Positions 34,773-43,774 are shown, numbered from the stretch's first letter. The stretch: 64,000 bases of DNA from Tenacibaculum sp. 190130A14a (GCF_964048965.1 NZ_OZ040189.1:1736001-1800000); one strand, 5' to 3'. Notes: generated from the letters alone by a model not told the origin. Translations and numbers: made by a program.

Positions 34773-34843
34773 AATTTAGTTTTATAATCACAAAATTATA
34801 AGAGAGAAAGTAAGTAAAACTTAAGATATCTTAAGAAAATGAA

Positions 34844-35413
34844 TTAGGTGTTTTTTCTAATTTCACTAAGGTATTCTGGGGATATTTCAAGATATGAAGC
34901 AAGCATGTATTGTGGCACTCTTTGTGCAAAATTGGGAAGCTTTGTTATAAAATCAAAATAACGTTCTCTACTTTTCATTTGAAGAAAGACATCATTTTTT
35001 CTTTGAACTGCTATGAGCATATTTTCTGCAATAATGCGAAAAACACGTTCTAATTTTGGTAGTTTTATGTAGAGCTTTTCTAAAGCTTTTTTAGATAAGC
35101 ACAATACATCGGTATTTTCTATAGCTTGAATTGCTTGTTTGGAAGGACTTTCAGAAACAAAACTTTCCATATTGGTGACCCACCAATTATCAATAGCAAA
35201 TTGAGTGATTTTCTCTTTTCCACTAGGAGTATTATAAAATGAACGGACTACTCCTTTTAGAATAAAGTATTTATAAGTACACCTTGAATTTTCTTTTAAC
35301 AAAAATTCCTTTTTTAGAAATGTTTTTACTTCTAAGTTCTCATAAATTAAATCTATTTCATTTTCACTGAAAGTAGCATATCTATTTAAATATGAATGTA
35401 ATTTTTCTTTCAT
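34844..35413 (-). CDS. Crp/Fnr family transcriptional regulator
   Basis: The 189-residue protein has a cyclic-nucleotide-binding-like domain (about 20-115, with KEFLLKENSRCTYKYFILKGVVRSFY) and a C-terminal helix-turn-helix ending LASYLEISPEYLSEIRKNT. There is no Fnr-type Cys cluster. Members of this small Bacteroidota group usually regulate the adjacent gene, here the AhpD-like one. Confidence 0.85.
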   Translation of the reverse strand: MKEKLHSYLNRYATFSENEIDLIYENLEVKTFLKKEFLLKENSRCTYKYFILKGVVRSFYNTPSGKEKITQFAIDNWWVTNMESFVSESPSKQAIQAIENTDVLCLSKKALEKLYIKLPKLERVFRIIAENMLIAVQRKNDVFLQMKSRERYFDFITKLPNFAQRVPQYMLASYLEISPEYLSEIRKNT

Positions 35414-35459
35414 GATAGGGTAATGTTCATCAAAAAACTAAAATTAAATAAAGTATATC

Positions 35460-35900
35460 TTATTTTAAGAACGATGCTAAACGCTCTTTAATAAACCAAT
35501 TCCAACCTCCAACACAACTTTCTCTTTTAAACTCTTCAATATTTGTGGTGAAGCTTTCTGTTATTTTGTGTGTTAAGACTAATTGAGAACCCTTTTCAGT
35601 TTCAAATACTTCAAAAGTTACAAAAGAATCACCTTCGTATCCTTCATATTTCCAGTTATACCTGACCCTCTTTAAGGGTAGTACTTCTGTTATTTCCCAT
35701 AAGTGAGGAAATACTCTATCTTCGTTTTGAACAGTAAATTTAGTTTTAAAACCAACCTTTGGTTCAAAAGTTTCAATATTCTCAAAGAACCATTGTTTCA
35801 TTTGGTTTAAATCGGTGATTGCTTTCCATAGTTCGTTTATGGAAACATTAAATGATTGTTTTACAATTACAGGTTTATCAGTGTTTTTCATGTTTGTCAA
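35460..35900 (-). CDS. SRPBCC (AHSA1-like) domain protein
   Basis: The 146-residue protein has the START/AHSA1 pattern: IVKQSFNVSINELWKAITDLNQMKQWFFE at the N terminus, GDSFVTFEVFETEKGSQLVLTHKI in the middle, and GWNWFIKERLASFLK at the end. It is 46 bases upstream of the Crp/Fnr gene on the same strand. A decayed second copy lies about 1.2 kb away at 37090-37233. The ligand is unknown. Confidence 0.88.
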   Translation of the reverse strand: MTNMKNTDKPVIVKQSFNVSINELWKAITDLNQMKQWFFENIETFEPKVGFKTKFTVQNEDRVFPHLWEITEVLPLKRVRYNWKYEGYEGDSFVTFEVFETEKGSQLVLTHKITESFTTNIEEFKRESCVGGWNWFIKERLASFLK

Positions 35901-35930
35901 ATTATCGTCAACGTTTAGTATGTGAAGTTA
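35892..35930. repeat. Upstream motif, copy 1
   Basis: A CAAATTATCGTCAACGTT core followed by TAGTATGTGAAGTTA lies just upstream of the SRPBCC start. It resembles 36455-36494 strongly and 37041-37078 more weakly. Confidence 0.35.
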
Positions 35931-35931
35931 A

Positions 35932-35945
35932 GCCTACCGATAGGC
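35932..35945. repeat. Short palindromic hairpin
   Basis: GCCTA-CCGA-TAGGC forms a perfect 5-bp hairpin right after copy 1 of the upstream motif. No T-tract follows. Confidence 0.35.
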
Positions 35946-35980
35946 AGCCATGATTTCATTTAGATTGTTAGCAATTGTAT

Positions 35981-36454
35981 TTATCGTAAATCATTTAGTT
36001 GTATCAAATTGCCGTTCCAATTATCATGTGAATCTATAATGTCCTTAGTTTTAATTATAGAATATTGGGAGTTAAGATTTAATGTGTCATTATAAAAGGT
36101 TATTTGTTTAGTTTTATTGTTATACTCTAATTCTGGCCATTGGTCAATTGGCGTTTTGATGGTTTTTCCGTTGCTAGTTTTAATTGAGTTCTTAACGATT
36201 TTGTTGATTTTTAATTCATTTTTTATGGTTACTCCATTAAACTGTATTATTCCAAAATAGTTAATTTGACTGCTCTTTTTTTTTCCAAAAAATATCCAAT
36301 TAAGTACAAAAGAGGAATCTTTTATTTCGATGCAAACTACTTCGTTTTTTGGAGTAATATAAATAAGCGTTTCTTGGAGTTTATTTCTTTTAGCTGAGTT
36401 ACATCCTATAATTATAAATGAAAGGAATAAGAGTTTAGTAAAAATGCGATTCAT
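35981..36454 (-). CDS. Hypothetical lipoprotein
   Basis: The 157-residue product has a lipobox IIGC (Cys18) and a mature part rich in beta strands, with no recognised domain: YITPKNEVVCIEIKDSSFVLNW, then TIKTPIDQWPELEYN, NDTLNLNSQYSIIKTK. It is expected at the membrane. It is one of two hypothetical genes of the 36-37 kb patch with a shared motif directly upstream. Confidence 0.7.
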   Translation of the reverse strand: MNRIFTKLLFLSFIIIGCNSAKRNKLQETLIYITPKNEVVCIEIKDSSFVLNWIFFGKKKSSQINYFGIIQFNGVTIKNELKINKIVKNSIKTSNGKTIKTPIDQWPELEYNNKTKQITFYNDTLNLNSQYSIIKTKDIIDSHDNWNGNLIQLNDLR

Positions 36455-36494
36455 GAATCAAATAATTGTTAACGTATTTGTGTAAGATCAGTTA
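36455..36494. repeat. Upstream motif, copy 2
   Basis: GAATCAAATAATTGTTAACG followed by TATTTGTGTAAGATCAGTTA begins directly upstream of the hypothetical lipoprotein ATG. It is similar to copies 1 and 3. Confidence 0.35.
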
Positions 36495-36537
36495 CGGAGT
36501 AAGTTAGTTATTATTTTCTGTTATTGTACTAGTGTTA

Positions 36538-36582
36538 GCAATTACGAATGGGTTCGGACTTAGTTGAACCTGCCATAATTGC
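36538..36582. repeat. Nested imperfect hairpin between hypothetical genes
   Basis: GCAATTA (36538-36544) pairs with TAATTGC (36576-36582), and inside them GGTTC (36551-36555) pairs with GAACC (36566-36570). The role is unknown. It may be a structured remnant of a mobile or cassette-like element. Confidence 0.35.
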
Positions 36583-36608
36583 GGTTATCCCTTGTGGTAA
36601 GTAGTGTT

Positions 36609-37040
36609 TTATTCAGTTTTATAATGCAATAATCCTTTTTCATAAAGCATATTTTTAAATTTTTTAGAATTACAATGCACTTTATCAGTTGATATTCCGC
36701 TTCCAATTCCATAAATAAAAGGTCCAGGTCTATTACTCCAACCTTTTCCAAATGCTCTCGGTTCATAACCAGCAATTCGTCCACTTATTAAAATCCGATT
36801 TTTGTTTGTTACTTTTTCAACTATTAAGTCAACACAAGGGTAAATTTTGTTTTCTCCGAGATAAACTTTTTTAGTAATCAGTTCAGTTACATTATCTCTT
36901 CCAGTTGCCTTTGTTTTCTCAGCTAAATGCCATTCAAATTCAAAGTCGTTTGGTAATTCTTTTCCCGAATGTAATTCAGCATAAAGTTTTAGTTCTGAAA
37001 GAGTTTTTTCGATATGTTTTTTGAATTCGTTACGGGTCAT
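36609..37040 (-). CDS. Hypothetical protein, 143 residues
   Basis: I do not recognise this soluble protein. Residues 1-50 are helical (HIEKTLSELKLYAELHSGKEL), 50-100 are strand-rich (ITKKVYLGENKIYPCVDLIVEK), and GYEPRAFGKGWSNRPGPFIYGIGSGI is a Gly/Pro-rich segment that may be a loop. It has no signal peptide. It lies in the accessory patch with no clear promoter. Confidence 0.65.
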   Translation of the reverse strand: MTRNEFKKHIEKTLSELKLYAELHSGKELPNDFEFEWHLAEKTKATGRDNVTELITKKVYLGENKIYPCVDLIVEKVTNKNRILISGRIAGYEPRAFGKGWSNRPGPFIYGIGSGISTDKVHCNSKKFKNMLYEKGLLHYKTE

Positions 37041-37078
37041 TTGTCAAATATTGCACAATGATTTATGTGTATGGTTTG
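37041..37078. repeat. Upstream motif, copy 3
   Basis: TTGTCAAATATTGCACAATG followed by ATTTATGTGTATGGTTTG begins right upstream of the 143-residue gene. It is the most diverged of the three copies. Confidence 0.28.
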
Positions 37079-37089
37079 TTGAGTATTTT

Positions 37090-37233
37090 TTATTTTAATA
37101 GTTGCTCTTCTTTGATCATATAAAGAGTCTCTTCTGTTTCATTTGGTTTTAAATCGGTGATGGCACTCTACAATTTGTCGATAGAAACATTAAAATTTTC
37201 CTCTATAACGATAGGGTGATCTGTAGATTTCAT
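37090..37233 (-). pseudogene. Decayed SRPBCC-domain gene remnant
   Basis: Reading from ATG 37233 gives MKSTDHPIVIEENFNVSIDKL, then an in-frame TAG, then SAITDLKPNETEETLYMIK to a TAA at 37092-37090. The first 29 codons match the start of the intact SRPBCC gene at 35460-35900 (MKNTDKPVIVKQSFNVSINELW, KAITDLN). The TAG stands where the intact gene has Trp, so TGG to TAG is the simplest change. After residue 29 the match ends and most of the domain is missing, so this is a truncated duplicate. Its ATG lies 4 bases downstream of the end of the lactamase-fold gene. Confidence 0.8.
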
Positions 37234-37236
37234 GTG

Positions 37237-39375
37237 TTAGTGCTTTTTTAATTCATTCTCAAAATGTACCCATTTTACAGTCCATTCTTTATGAGAAGTA
37301 GTTCCTTCAGTAGTAAAAAATAAGAATTTGTTATTTGGTGTTACATATGGATTTCCTTGATTATAATCATTTATTTGAGCGTCCAACTTTTTTGCCGTCA
37401 TCCATTTCCCTTGTTTATCTTTGAAACTAATCATCAAATTCAAATGTTCTTCAATGGTAGCAAAAATAATATAAGATTCATCTGGAGCTACATAAGGCGT
37501 ACACTTTTGAATTTTGTTTATAGATGGAAAATCAATTTTCTCTGCATTATTAAATGATGTTTTGTTCGATTTAGACATGTAAAGATACATATCGCTGTAG
37601 TCTAAATTACTTGCATGAAAATATAGGTTCCCGGAATTTGTAATAACTGGGTGAGAAACTAATTTATCTCTCAAATTGGGAATGTCGATAAAAACAGGTT
37701 TACTCCAAACTCCCTTTGTTTTTTGACACTTCCAGAGGTGCCAGGTAGGAGAAACTCCATGCAATTTTATGGGCCTAGTAGAACTGAAGTATATGGTATT
37801 TCCATCAGGAGAAAAGCTCATACCATGATCGTTATACTCGCTATTGAAGAAAGCTTTTTGGGGCTTAGACCATGTTCCGTTGATATTTTGTATCATATAA
37901 ACATCAAAATTATCAAAGGTTTTATCAGAGATGGTGTAATAGTATGCTTTGTAATCTGGACTAAAGATTCCTTTATGAATAATTTTATTTGTTGGTGTTA
38001 ATTCTGGTTTGAACGGAATTGGAATTTTTGTTGGAACCTTAACAGTTGAAGGAAATGATACATCGGTAGTTTCTAAAAGATAGTTTCCTTTGGCCCAAGC
38101 TATGGTTGGATTGATCCATTCTTTTAAAGGTTTAAACAAAAAACCGTGATTCATTCCAGTGTTCAATTCAATTTCTTTGAAGTGTTTAATTTGACATGTT
38201 GAATGTTGTTTTCGAGACAGAGCAGAGACACCATAAGGATCAGACTTTTCATAGATATTTAGAATATTTCCACAGAAATTAATTTCAGGAATATTTTGAA
38301 TGTCACTGTTTCGAAAACTAGCTATAAAGACAAAATTTAAATCCGAATTGTTGGCAATAGTAGAAACATACTGAGCAATATATCCTCCTTTTGATGTCCC
38401 CACAACAGTAATGTTATTAGCAGGAATACCAGTCGTAATCAAACTATCAATTTGATGTACAACATTTAAAGCATATTCACGTGCATTTACGTTTCCTTTT
38501 CTTTGCTCGCTAATTACTTTAAGTCCGTTTTTTTGGAAGGTGTTAAGTATCTTTTTGTATTGTGTTTTACCATACTGTGGGTGTACGTCGTTTAAATTAT
38601 GCTCCTCTAGAAAACGGTTGTGAAGGAAGAAAAGAATCGGTTGTTGTTTCGGCTCAAATAAGTCAATGGTATAGTTTAAAAGTTCTATGCCACCACTTTT
38701 GCCATGTCCAGGAATAACTGTTTTCAAATAAGGGTATTCTCTTTTAATTTTAGTTACCGTTGAAGACCATTCAATAATATTGGCATCTGCTAAATTACCC
38801 TTAGGAGCATTTACCTGCTTAACTAAACAACCACCAAACAAAGTATTTTCTGAAGGGACATATCCAATAACATTGTCTTTGGTATGTCCTTCACCAAAGT
38901 ATTTAGCATATACTTCTTGATTTCCAATGATAAATTTATATTCTTTATCAAAACTATGTTGGGGAAGGGGCTGTTTATTATTTTTCTTAGCTAATTGAAT
39001 AGTCTTGTTAGAAGCGTATGATTTTATTCCTTTTGAATGAAATGCGTTAAGACCACCCAAACAATCAACGCGAAAATGTGTAACAACTAAAGCTTTTACT
39101 TGCTTTTCTCCAATCCAGTTAAGCAATGCTTCTGAGGCTTTTTCATCTATTGGGGTATCGAAAACGATAGCTTCATTTTGATTGAAATATATCATTCCAT
39201 TGCTAGGAACTTTACCTAAAGTTTTGGTAGATAAATAGGAAGTATGCTGAAATACATTCTCATTAACTCTTTTAATTTTTAAAATATCAGATTCATAGTC
39301 GTTCCATTCTTTTTTATGACTAGAACAGCTAGTAAAAATTAAAGCAATTAGTAATATTTTCAGTATACGCTTCAT
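37237..39375 (-). CDS. Three-domain lipoprotein: B1 metallo-beta-lactamase fold, alpha/beta hydrolase, PD40 propeller
   Basis: The 712-residue product has a lipobox FTSC (Cys17). Residues about 30-235 are a class B1 metallo-beta-lactamase-like domain: His100-Phe-Arg102-Val-Asp104 (VVTHFRVDCLGG), His164 (FGEGHTKDNVIGY), Cys183 (LFGGCLVK) and His224 (IPGHG). The second His of the HxHxD motif is Arg102, codon CGC, one transition from CAC. About 245-440 is an alpha/beta hydrolase-like domain with nucleophile-type Ser328 (VVGTSKGGYIAQ) and a later NHGF. About 470-705 is a PD40/WD40-like propeller (SPDGNTIYFSSTRP). The substrate is unknown. Confidence 0.82.
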   Translation of the reverse strand: MKRILKILLIALIFTSCSSHKKEWNDYESDILKIKRVNENVFQHTSYLSTKTLGKVPSNGMIYFNQNEAIVFDTPIDEKASEALLNWIGEKQVKALVVTHFRVDCLGGLNAFHSKGIKSYASNKTIQLAKKNNKQPLPQHSFDKEYKFIIGNQEVYAKYFGEGHTKDNVIGYVPSENTLFGGCLVKQVNAPKGNLADANIIEWSSTVTKIKREYPYLKTVIPGHGKSGGIELLNYTIDLFEPKQQPILFFLHNRFLEEHNLNDVHPQYGKTQYKKILNTFQKNGLKVISEQRKGNVNAREYALNVVHQIDSLITTGIPANNITVVGTSKGGYIAQYVSTIANNSDLNFVFIASFRNSDIQNIPEINFCGNILNIYEKSDPYGVSALSRKQHSTCQIKHFKEIELNTGMNHGFLFKPLKEWINPTIAWAKGNYLLETTDVSFPSTVKVPTKIPIPFKPELTPTNKIIHKGIFSPDYKAYYYTISDKTFDNFDVYMIQNINGTWSKPQKAFFNSEYNDHGMSFSPDGNTIYFSSTRPIKLHGVSPTWHLWKCQKTKGVWSKPVFIDIPNLRDKLVSHPVITNSGNLYFHASNLDYSDMYLYMSKSNKTSFNNAEKIDFPSINKIQKCTPYVAPDESYIIFATIEEHLNLMISFKDKQGKWMTAKKLDAQINDYNQGNPYVTPNNKFLFFTTEGTTSHKEWTVKWVHFENELKKH

Positions 39376-39460
39376 TATGCAAAAAAGTATGTGGTTATAA
39401 TAAGAACCATAGATTAATTTGAAAAGCTTCTATACTTCAAAGAATCATTGAATAGGCTAA

Positions 39461-41908
39461 TTAAAACTTCATTCCAACTTTAAAATTTAATACTCTTCCT
39501 GTCATAAAGTTTGGTATACCATACTGACGTTTACTATAAGCATCACGTACCCAAGTATTGGTAATAGAGTTACGAATGTCGAACATATTAAACAATTCTA
39601 ATCCTAAAGTAAGCTCTTTGAAGTTAGATAAAAAACCATGTTTGATTTGTTTATTATTATCAACAAAAACATAGGAAATACCTAAATCAGCACGTTTGTA
39701 ATCATTCAATCTATTTTGAAATTCGTATACATCAGCATAGGCAGGAGCTCCTCCTGGAAGTCCAGTGTTATATACAATATTCAAATAAGCTTTTAAATCA
39801 GGTAGGTTCGGAACATAATCTTGAAATAATAAACCAAACTTTAAACGTTGATCTGTAGGTCTAGCAATATAACCACGATCATTAATGTTCTCTTCCGTTT
39901 TTAAATAACCGAAACTAATCCAACTCTCATTTCCAGGAACAAATTCACCATTTAACCTTACGTCTAGACCATATGCATAAGCATCGGTTACATTGTCGGC
40001 TCTATAACGTATACGAACATTGTCAATAGAATAGGCATTTACATCAGATAAATTTTTATAATAGGCTTCGGTGGTTAATTTAAATGGACGATTCCATAAA
40101 GTGAAACTGTAATCATTTCCTGCTACAATATGAATTGACTTTTGAGCTTTAACCTCGGGATGAATTTCTCCATTAAAATCACGTAATTCCTTATAAAAAG
40201 GTGGTTGAGAATACCAACCTCCGGATAGTCTAAACAACATATCCTTATCCCAATCTGGTTTTATGGCAATCTGTGCTCTTGGACTGAAGGTAGTATGATT
40301 TTGAGAAGCTTGATTACCTGTTTTAACGCTCCAATGATGAGAACGAACACCAATATTATACCATAGTTGATGATCATTTAGCATTGTTTTTCTACTAAAT
40401 TGAACAAATCCTGTAAAGCGATTGATATCTACTTCGTTTTCAGTACGGATATTTTGATATGGTTCTATTGGTCCTGTAAACGGTTCGTATGGTTGATTGT
40501 TTGTAATATTATGATGAGGAGGGCGTACAGAAAAACCTAAAGAATCAATAACCTCCCATTCTCTAATACGATCTTTGATATTTTCTTTTTGATATTTAAT
40601 ACCAGCATTCCATTCAGTATTACCGTCTTTAAGTGTTGCTCTTAACTGAACATTACTAATTAAAGCATCTAAATCATTTCGGGCGTGATTTATTTGAGAT
40701 CCAATTCCTTGTGAAAACAACACATCACCAAAGTTTTCTGAGCCAATATTACCGTTAACTTGACCTAGCGCATATGCTGCTGCTATATCAAAATATTCCT
40801 CTTCTTGTGTGTTAAAAGAAGAAACAGTAGCCGTAAGTTTTAGTTTGTTATTTACTTTATAATCTGCAGAAAAAGCGCCAAATAGTGTTTGGAACTGATC
40901 TTGTTCTTGACCTTGATAAAAAACGATTAATTCTAAAGGATTCGCTAATCCACCAAAACGAGTTCGTCTTGTTAAAGGTTTGTAATTATAATCGTTTAAT
41001 GAAAAGTTACCTAAAAAGTTTAAAGTGAACTTATCATTGAATTCATAACTTAAAAAAGTTTGAACATCGGTAAACTGAGGTCTAAAATTTACTTCTGTTT
41101 GTTTGCTATTCACAAAAAGACTATTGTCTCGATAGCGTACACCTAAAATGGCACTTAATTTATTGTTAGCAAATGTATCTTCAATAGTAAAACTACCACC
41201 TAATAAACTCAAATCAACTTGTCCTTGAAAATCTGTAGGTTTTCTATAAGTAATATCTAAGACGGAAGATAGTCTGTCACCATATTTAGCTTGAAAACCA
41301 CCAGCAGAAAAATTAATATTCTGAATCATATGAGGATTGATAAAACTCAACCCTTCCTGTTGACCAGATCTAATTAAAAAAGGACGGTAGATTTCAATAC
41401 CGTTTACATACACCAAATTTTCGTCAAAATTACCCCCTCGAACATTATATTGAGTACTCAATTCATTATTATTACTTACGCCTGGTAATGTCATTAATAC
41501 ATTTTCAACTCCAGCATTGGCCCCGACAAGGGTATTTACCTTTTTAACATCAATTTTCGTAATACCTTGAGCTTCCTTTTTTTGATTTTTAAGAACAACT
41601 TCTTCTAATTCCTGTGTTTTAAAATTTAAAGTAGGAGAGAAGTTAAAAGTTCTACTACCCCTAGCAGTAAATTTCTTTGTTACACTTTTATAAGAAACAT
41701 GCGTAAAAGTAACGGTAACCGTTTTTCTCACGGGAATAGTAAATTCATAATAACCGTTTGCATCTGTTGTAGTTCCTTTATCTAGGTAAGAAATAGCAAC
41801 ACCGTCTATAGGTGAATTGTATTTATTGATGATCTTTCCTTTTACCGTCGCCGTTTTTTGTGCAAAAATGGCAAGAGGGAACAATAATAATAAAAGTAGT
41901 TTCTTCAT
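39461..41908 (-). CDS. TonB-dependent outer-membrane receptor
   Basis: The 815-residue protein has a signal peptide (1-17), a carboxypeptidase-regulatory-like domain (about 20-100, with VKGKIINKYNSPIDGVAISYLDKGTTTDANGYYEF), a plug domain (about 110-230, with NELSTQYNVRGGNFDENLVYVNG) and a 22-strand barrel to a C-terminal aromatic Phe (RVLNFKVGMKF). It imports a large substrate using TonB. No SusD partner or polysaccharide-utilisation genes are adjacent, so the substrate cannot be named. It lies 30 bases downstream of the M23 peptidase gene on the same strand. Confidence 0.9.
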   Translation of the reverse strand: MKKLLLLLLFPLAIFAQKTATVKGKIINKYNSPIDGVAISYLDKGTTTDANGYYEFTIPVRKTVTVTFTHVSYKSVTKKFTARGSRTFNFSPTLNFKTQELEEVVLKNQKKEAQGITKIDVKKVNTLVGANAGVENVLMTLPGVSNNNELSTQYNVRGGNFDENLVYVNGIEIYRPFLIRSGQQEGLSFINPHMIQNINFSAGGFQAKYGDRLSSVLDITYRKPTDFQGQVDLSLLGGSFTIEDTFANNKLSAILGVRYRDNSLFVNSKQTEVNFRPQFTDVQTFLSYEFNDKFTLNFLGNFSLNDYNYKPLTRRTRFGGLANPLELIVFYQGQEQDQFQTLFGAFSADYKVNNKLKLTATVSSFNTQEEEYFDIAAAYALGQVNGNIGSENFGDVLFSQGIGSQINHARNDLDALISNVQLRATLKDGNTEWNAGIKYQKENIKDRIREWEVIDSLGFSVRPPHHNITNNQPYEPFTGPIEPYQNIRTENEVDINRFTGFVQFSRKTMLNDHQLWYNIGVRSHHWSVKTGNQASQNHTTFSPRAQIAIKPDWDKDMLFRLSGGWYSQPPFYKELRDFNGEIHPEVKAQKSIHIVAGNDYSFTLWNRPFKLTTEAYYKNLSDVNAYSIDNVRIRYRADNVTDAYAYGLDVRLNGEFVPGNESWISFGYLKTEENINDRGYIARPTDQRLKFGLLFQDYVPNLPDLKAYLNIVYNTGLPGGAPAYADVYEFQNRLNDYKRADLGISYVFVDNNKQIKHGFLSNFKELTLGLELFNMFDIRNSITNTWVRDAYSKRQYGIPNFMTGRVLNFKVGMKF

Positions 41909-41938
41909 GTAGGGTTTTAATAGTATCTGTAAAGATTT

Positions 41939-43627
41939 TTACTTTCTAAAGAACGTTGCAGAAATTGTTTTGGTATTTCCAACATTATCAGAAACTACAA
42001 GTTTAAAAAGATGTTTGCTTCCAACCAACTTTTTATCACTAAAATCGTAAGATAAAATTCCTTTTTTATGATTGTATTCCATTAAAACCCAGTCGTTATC
42101 AATGGTAGCGCGATAATTTTTTATACCAGACCCTTTATCTTTAATTTTTATTTTGAGTTTTTTTAGTTGAGAAATCCACTGTTTGTTTTTAAAATTATAT
42201 AAAGTTGCCGTTGGTGGTATTGAATCATACTTTAGTGAATACGTTCCTAGTAATTTAGTAGTTGTATATATTTTATCTAATTTTTTCTTGGTCGAAGTAT
42301 ATCTCGAACGATTTTTAGTAATGTTGGCTATATACACTTGCTGTTTTTCTTTTTCCGTTAAATGTTGAGTGAAAAAGGTTAAGGTATAACGCTTATCTAA
42401 GGGAATAATAGGTTCATGAATTTTAGCAGTATCATTTTTTACAATAAAATCGATAAAAGAATCTTTGTAAAAAGTATTTTTAGGAAATGCTATAGTAACA
42501 TTGTTTTGTTCAAACTTATGAAACTCCTTAGCATTAATTTTATATGCTGTAGTATCCTTTTGAGTAAAAAGAGTATTGCTTTTTACCCCTTGAACAGGAA
42601 TGTTTATGGAAGCCATGTTCCCTTTAAAATCTTTAGCAATAATTTCTACTTGATAGGTATATCTATCTTCAACATGTATTTTTCCATTGTTTATTAAATC
42701 TTCATAAATACTTAATCTGTTTTCTTCAACTTTATGTGTTTTTTGAAGTCTATTCCTGTATTTATTATAATGTTTGTAATCAATTAATAAGTTGATGTAT
42801 TTGCTTTCGGCAAATGAAAATGTTTCTAGATCGTGATAATAAACACGAGTACCGTTCAATTTCATTTCGAGACTATAAATACCATTTTTGTTTAAAGCTC
42901 CGTCTAATCTATCAAAAACTTGAACACCAAAACCAATAGTCCCACTTGCCTGAATTTTATTGGTAATGTATTGGTTATTTCCTTTATTACGGAGTTCTAA
43001 GGTTGTTTTAATGGAAGAGTTGTTTATTCTTGCATCTTCAGATAGAGGGTACACTACCAATTTTCTTACAGTTGGGGCTTTTGTATCTACAGGCAATAAG
43101 CCAAATAGCATTGGATTAATGATATGTTCTGTTTTAGTATCTCTTATTTCATAATGCAAATGTGGTCCCCCAGAACTTCCTGTATCACCAGTATACCCAA
43201 TAATATCTCCTTTTTTAACAGGAAAACGTTCTGGTTTAGGGAAAAGATTTCCGGTTGCATACTTTTCTTTTTTGTATTGAATATTCCTAACGTATGTTTG
43301 AATTTTTGGAGAAAATCTTCTCAGATGGGCGTATACTGTGGTATATCCGTTAGGATGATTTAAATAAAGAGCTTTACCAAAACCATATTGAGCAACTTTT
43401 ATTCTGTACACATAACCATCAGCAGGTGCAAAAATAGGAATCCCTTCTTTACCTAATGTTTTAATATCTACTCCCGAATGAAAATGATTACTTCTAAGTT
43501 CTCCAAAAGTACCCGAGAGTATTATTGGGATTTTTAGAGGAGCATTAAAATAGTTTTGAGGATATTGCTTTTGAGCGACCCCAATTTTAAAAAGAAAAAA
43601 AGTTAAAAAGGTTAAGAAATATTTCAA
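41939..43627 (-). CDS. M23-family metallopeptidase, exported
   Basis: The 562-residue protein has a signal peptide (1-18) and an N-terminal M23 (LytM-like) domain at about 30-175: HFHSGVDIKTLGKEGIPIFAPADGYV and GPHLHYEIRD contain the zinc ligands His, Asp and the HxH pair. The remaining 380 residues are beta-rich repeats (about 200-562). M23 enzymes cut peptidoglycan cross-bridges or lysostaphin-type glycine links. It is divergent from the ZapB-like gene, which lies about 150 bases away. Confidence 0.9.
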   Translation of the reverse strand: MKYFLTFLTFFLFKIGVAQKQYPQNYFNAPLKIPIILSGTFGELRSNHFHSGVDIKTLGKEGIPIFAPADGYVYRIKVAQYGFGKALYLNHPNGYTTVYAHLRRFSPKIQTYVRNIQYKKEKYATGNLFPKPERFPVKKGDIIGYTGDTGSSGGPHLHYEIRDTKTEHIINPMLFGLLPVDTKAPTVRKLVVYPLSEDARINNSSIKTTLELRNKGNNQYITNKIQASGTIGFGVQVFDRLDGALNKNGIYSLEMKLNGTRVYYHDLETFSFAESKYINLLIDYKHYNKYRNRLQKTHKVEENRLSIYEDLINNGKIHVEDRYTYQVEIIAKDFKGNMASINIPVQGVKSNTLFTQKDTTAYKINAKEFHKFEQNNVTIAFPKNTFYKDSFIDFIVKNDTAKIHEPIIPLDKRYTLTFFTQHLTEKEKQQVYIANITKNRSRYTSTKKKLDKIYTTTKLLGTYSLKYDSIPPTATLYNFKNKQWISQLKKLKIKIKDKGSGIKNYRATIDNDWVLMEYNHKKGILSYDFSDKKLVGSKHLFKLVVSDNVGNTKTISATFFRK

Positions 43628-43717
43628 TTTGCAATGGTTTTTAACAAAAATAGTAAAAATTATGCCAAAAACTTAGATGGTTTATAACCAGTTACATAGG
43701 AAAAAGCATTAAAAATT

Positions 43718-43747
43718 TTGCTATCTAGTTATAGATTAATAACTTTG
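43718..43747 (+). promoter_or_regulatory. Promoter of the zapB-like/zapA operon
   Basis: TTG at 43718-43720, exactly 19 bases, then TAACTTTG at 43740-43747. This is the best match to the Bacteroidota consensus in the window. The first start codon is 27 bases downstream of the -7 element. Confidence 0.75.
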
Positions 43748-43774
43748 TGAATATAGTTTTAGTCTGAAAAATAG

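Noticed and set aside
36551..36590. tRNA-like or T-loop motif around GGTTCGGACT
   Set aside because: No acceptor stem, anticodon arm or CCA end could be assembled around it. No other tRNA was found in the window.
37237..39375. Acquired carbapenem-resistance gene
   Set aside because: The active-site ligand set is incomplete, the protein is a large lipoprotein fusion, and no mobile element flanks it.
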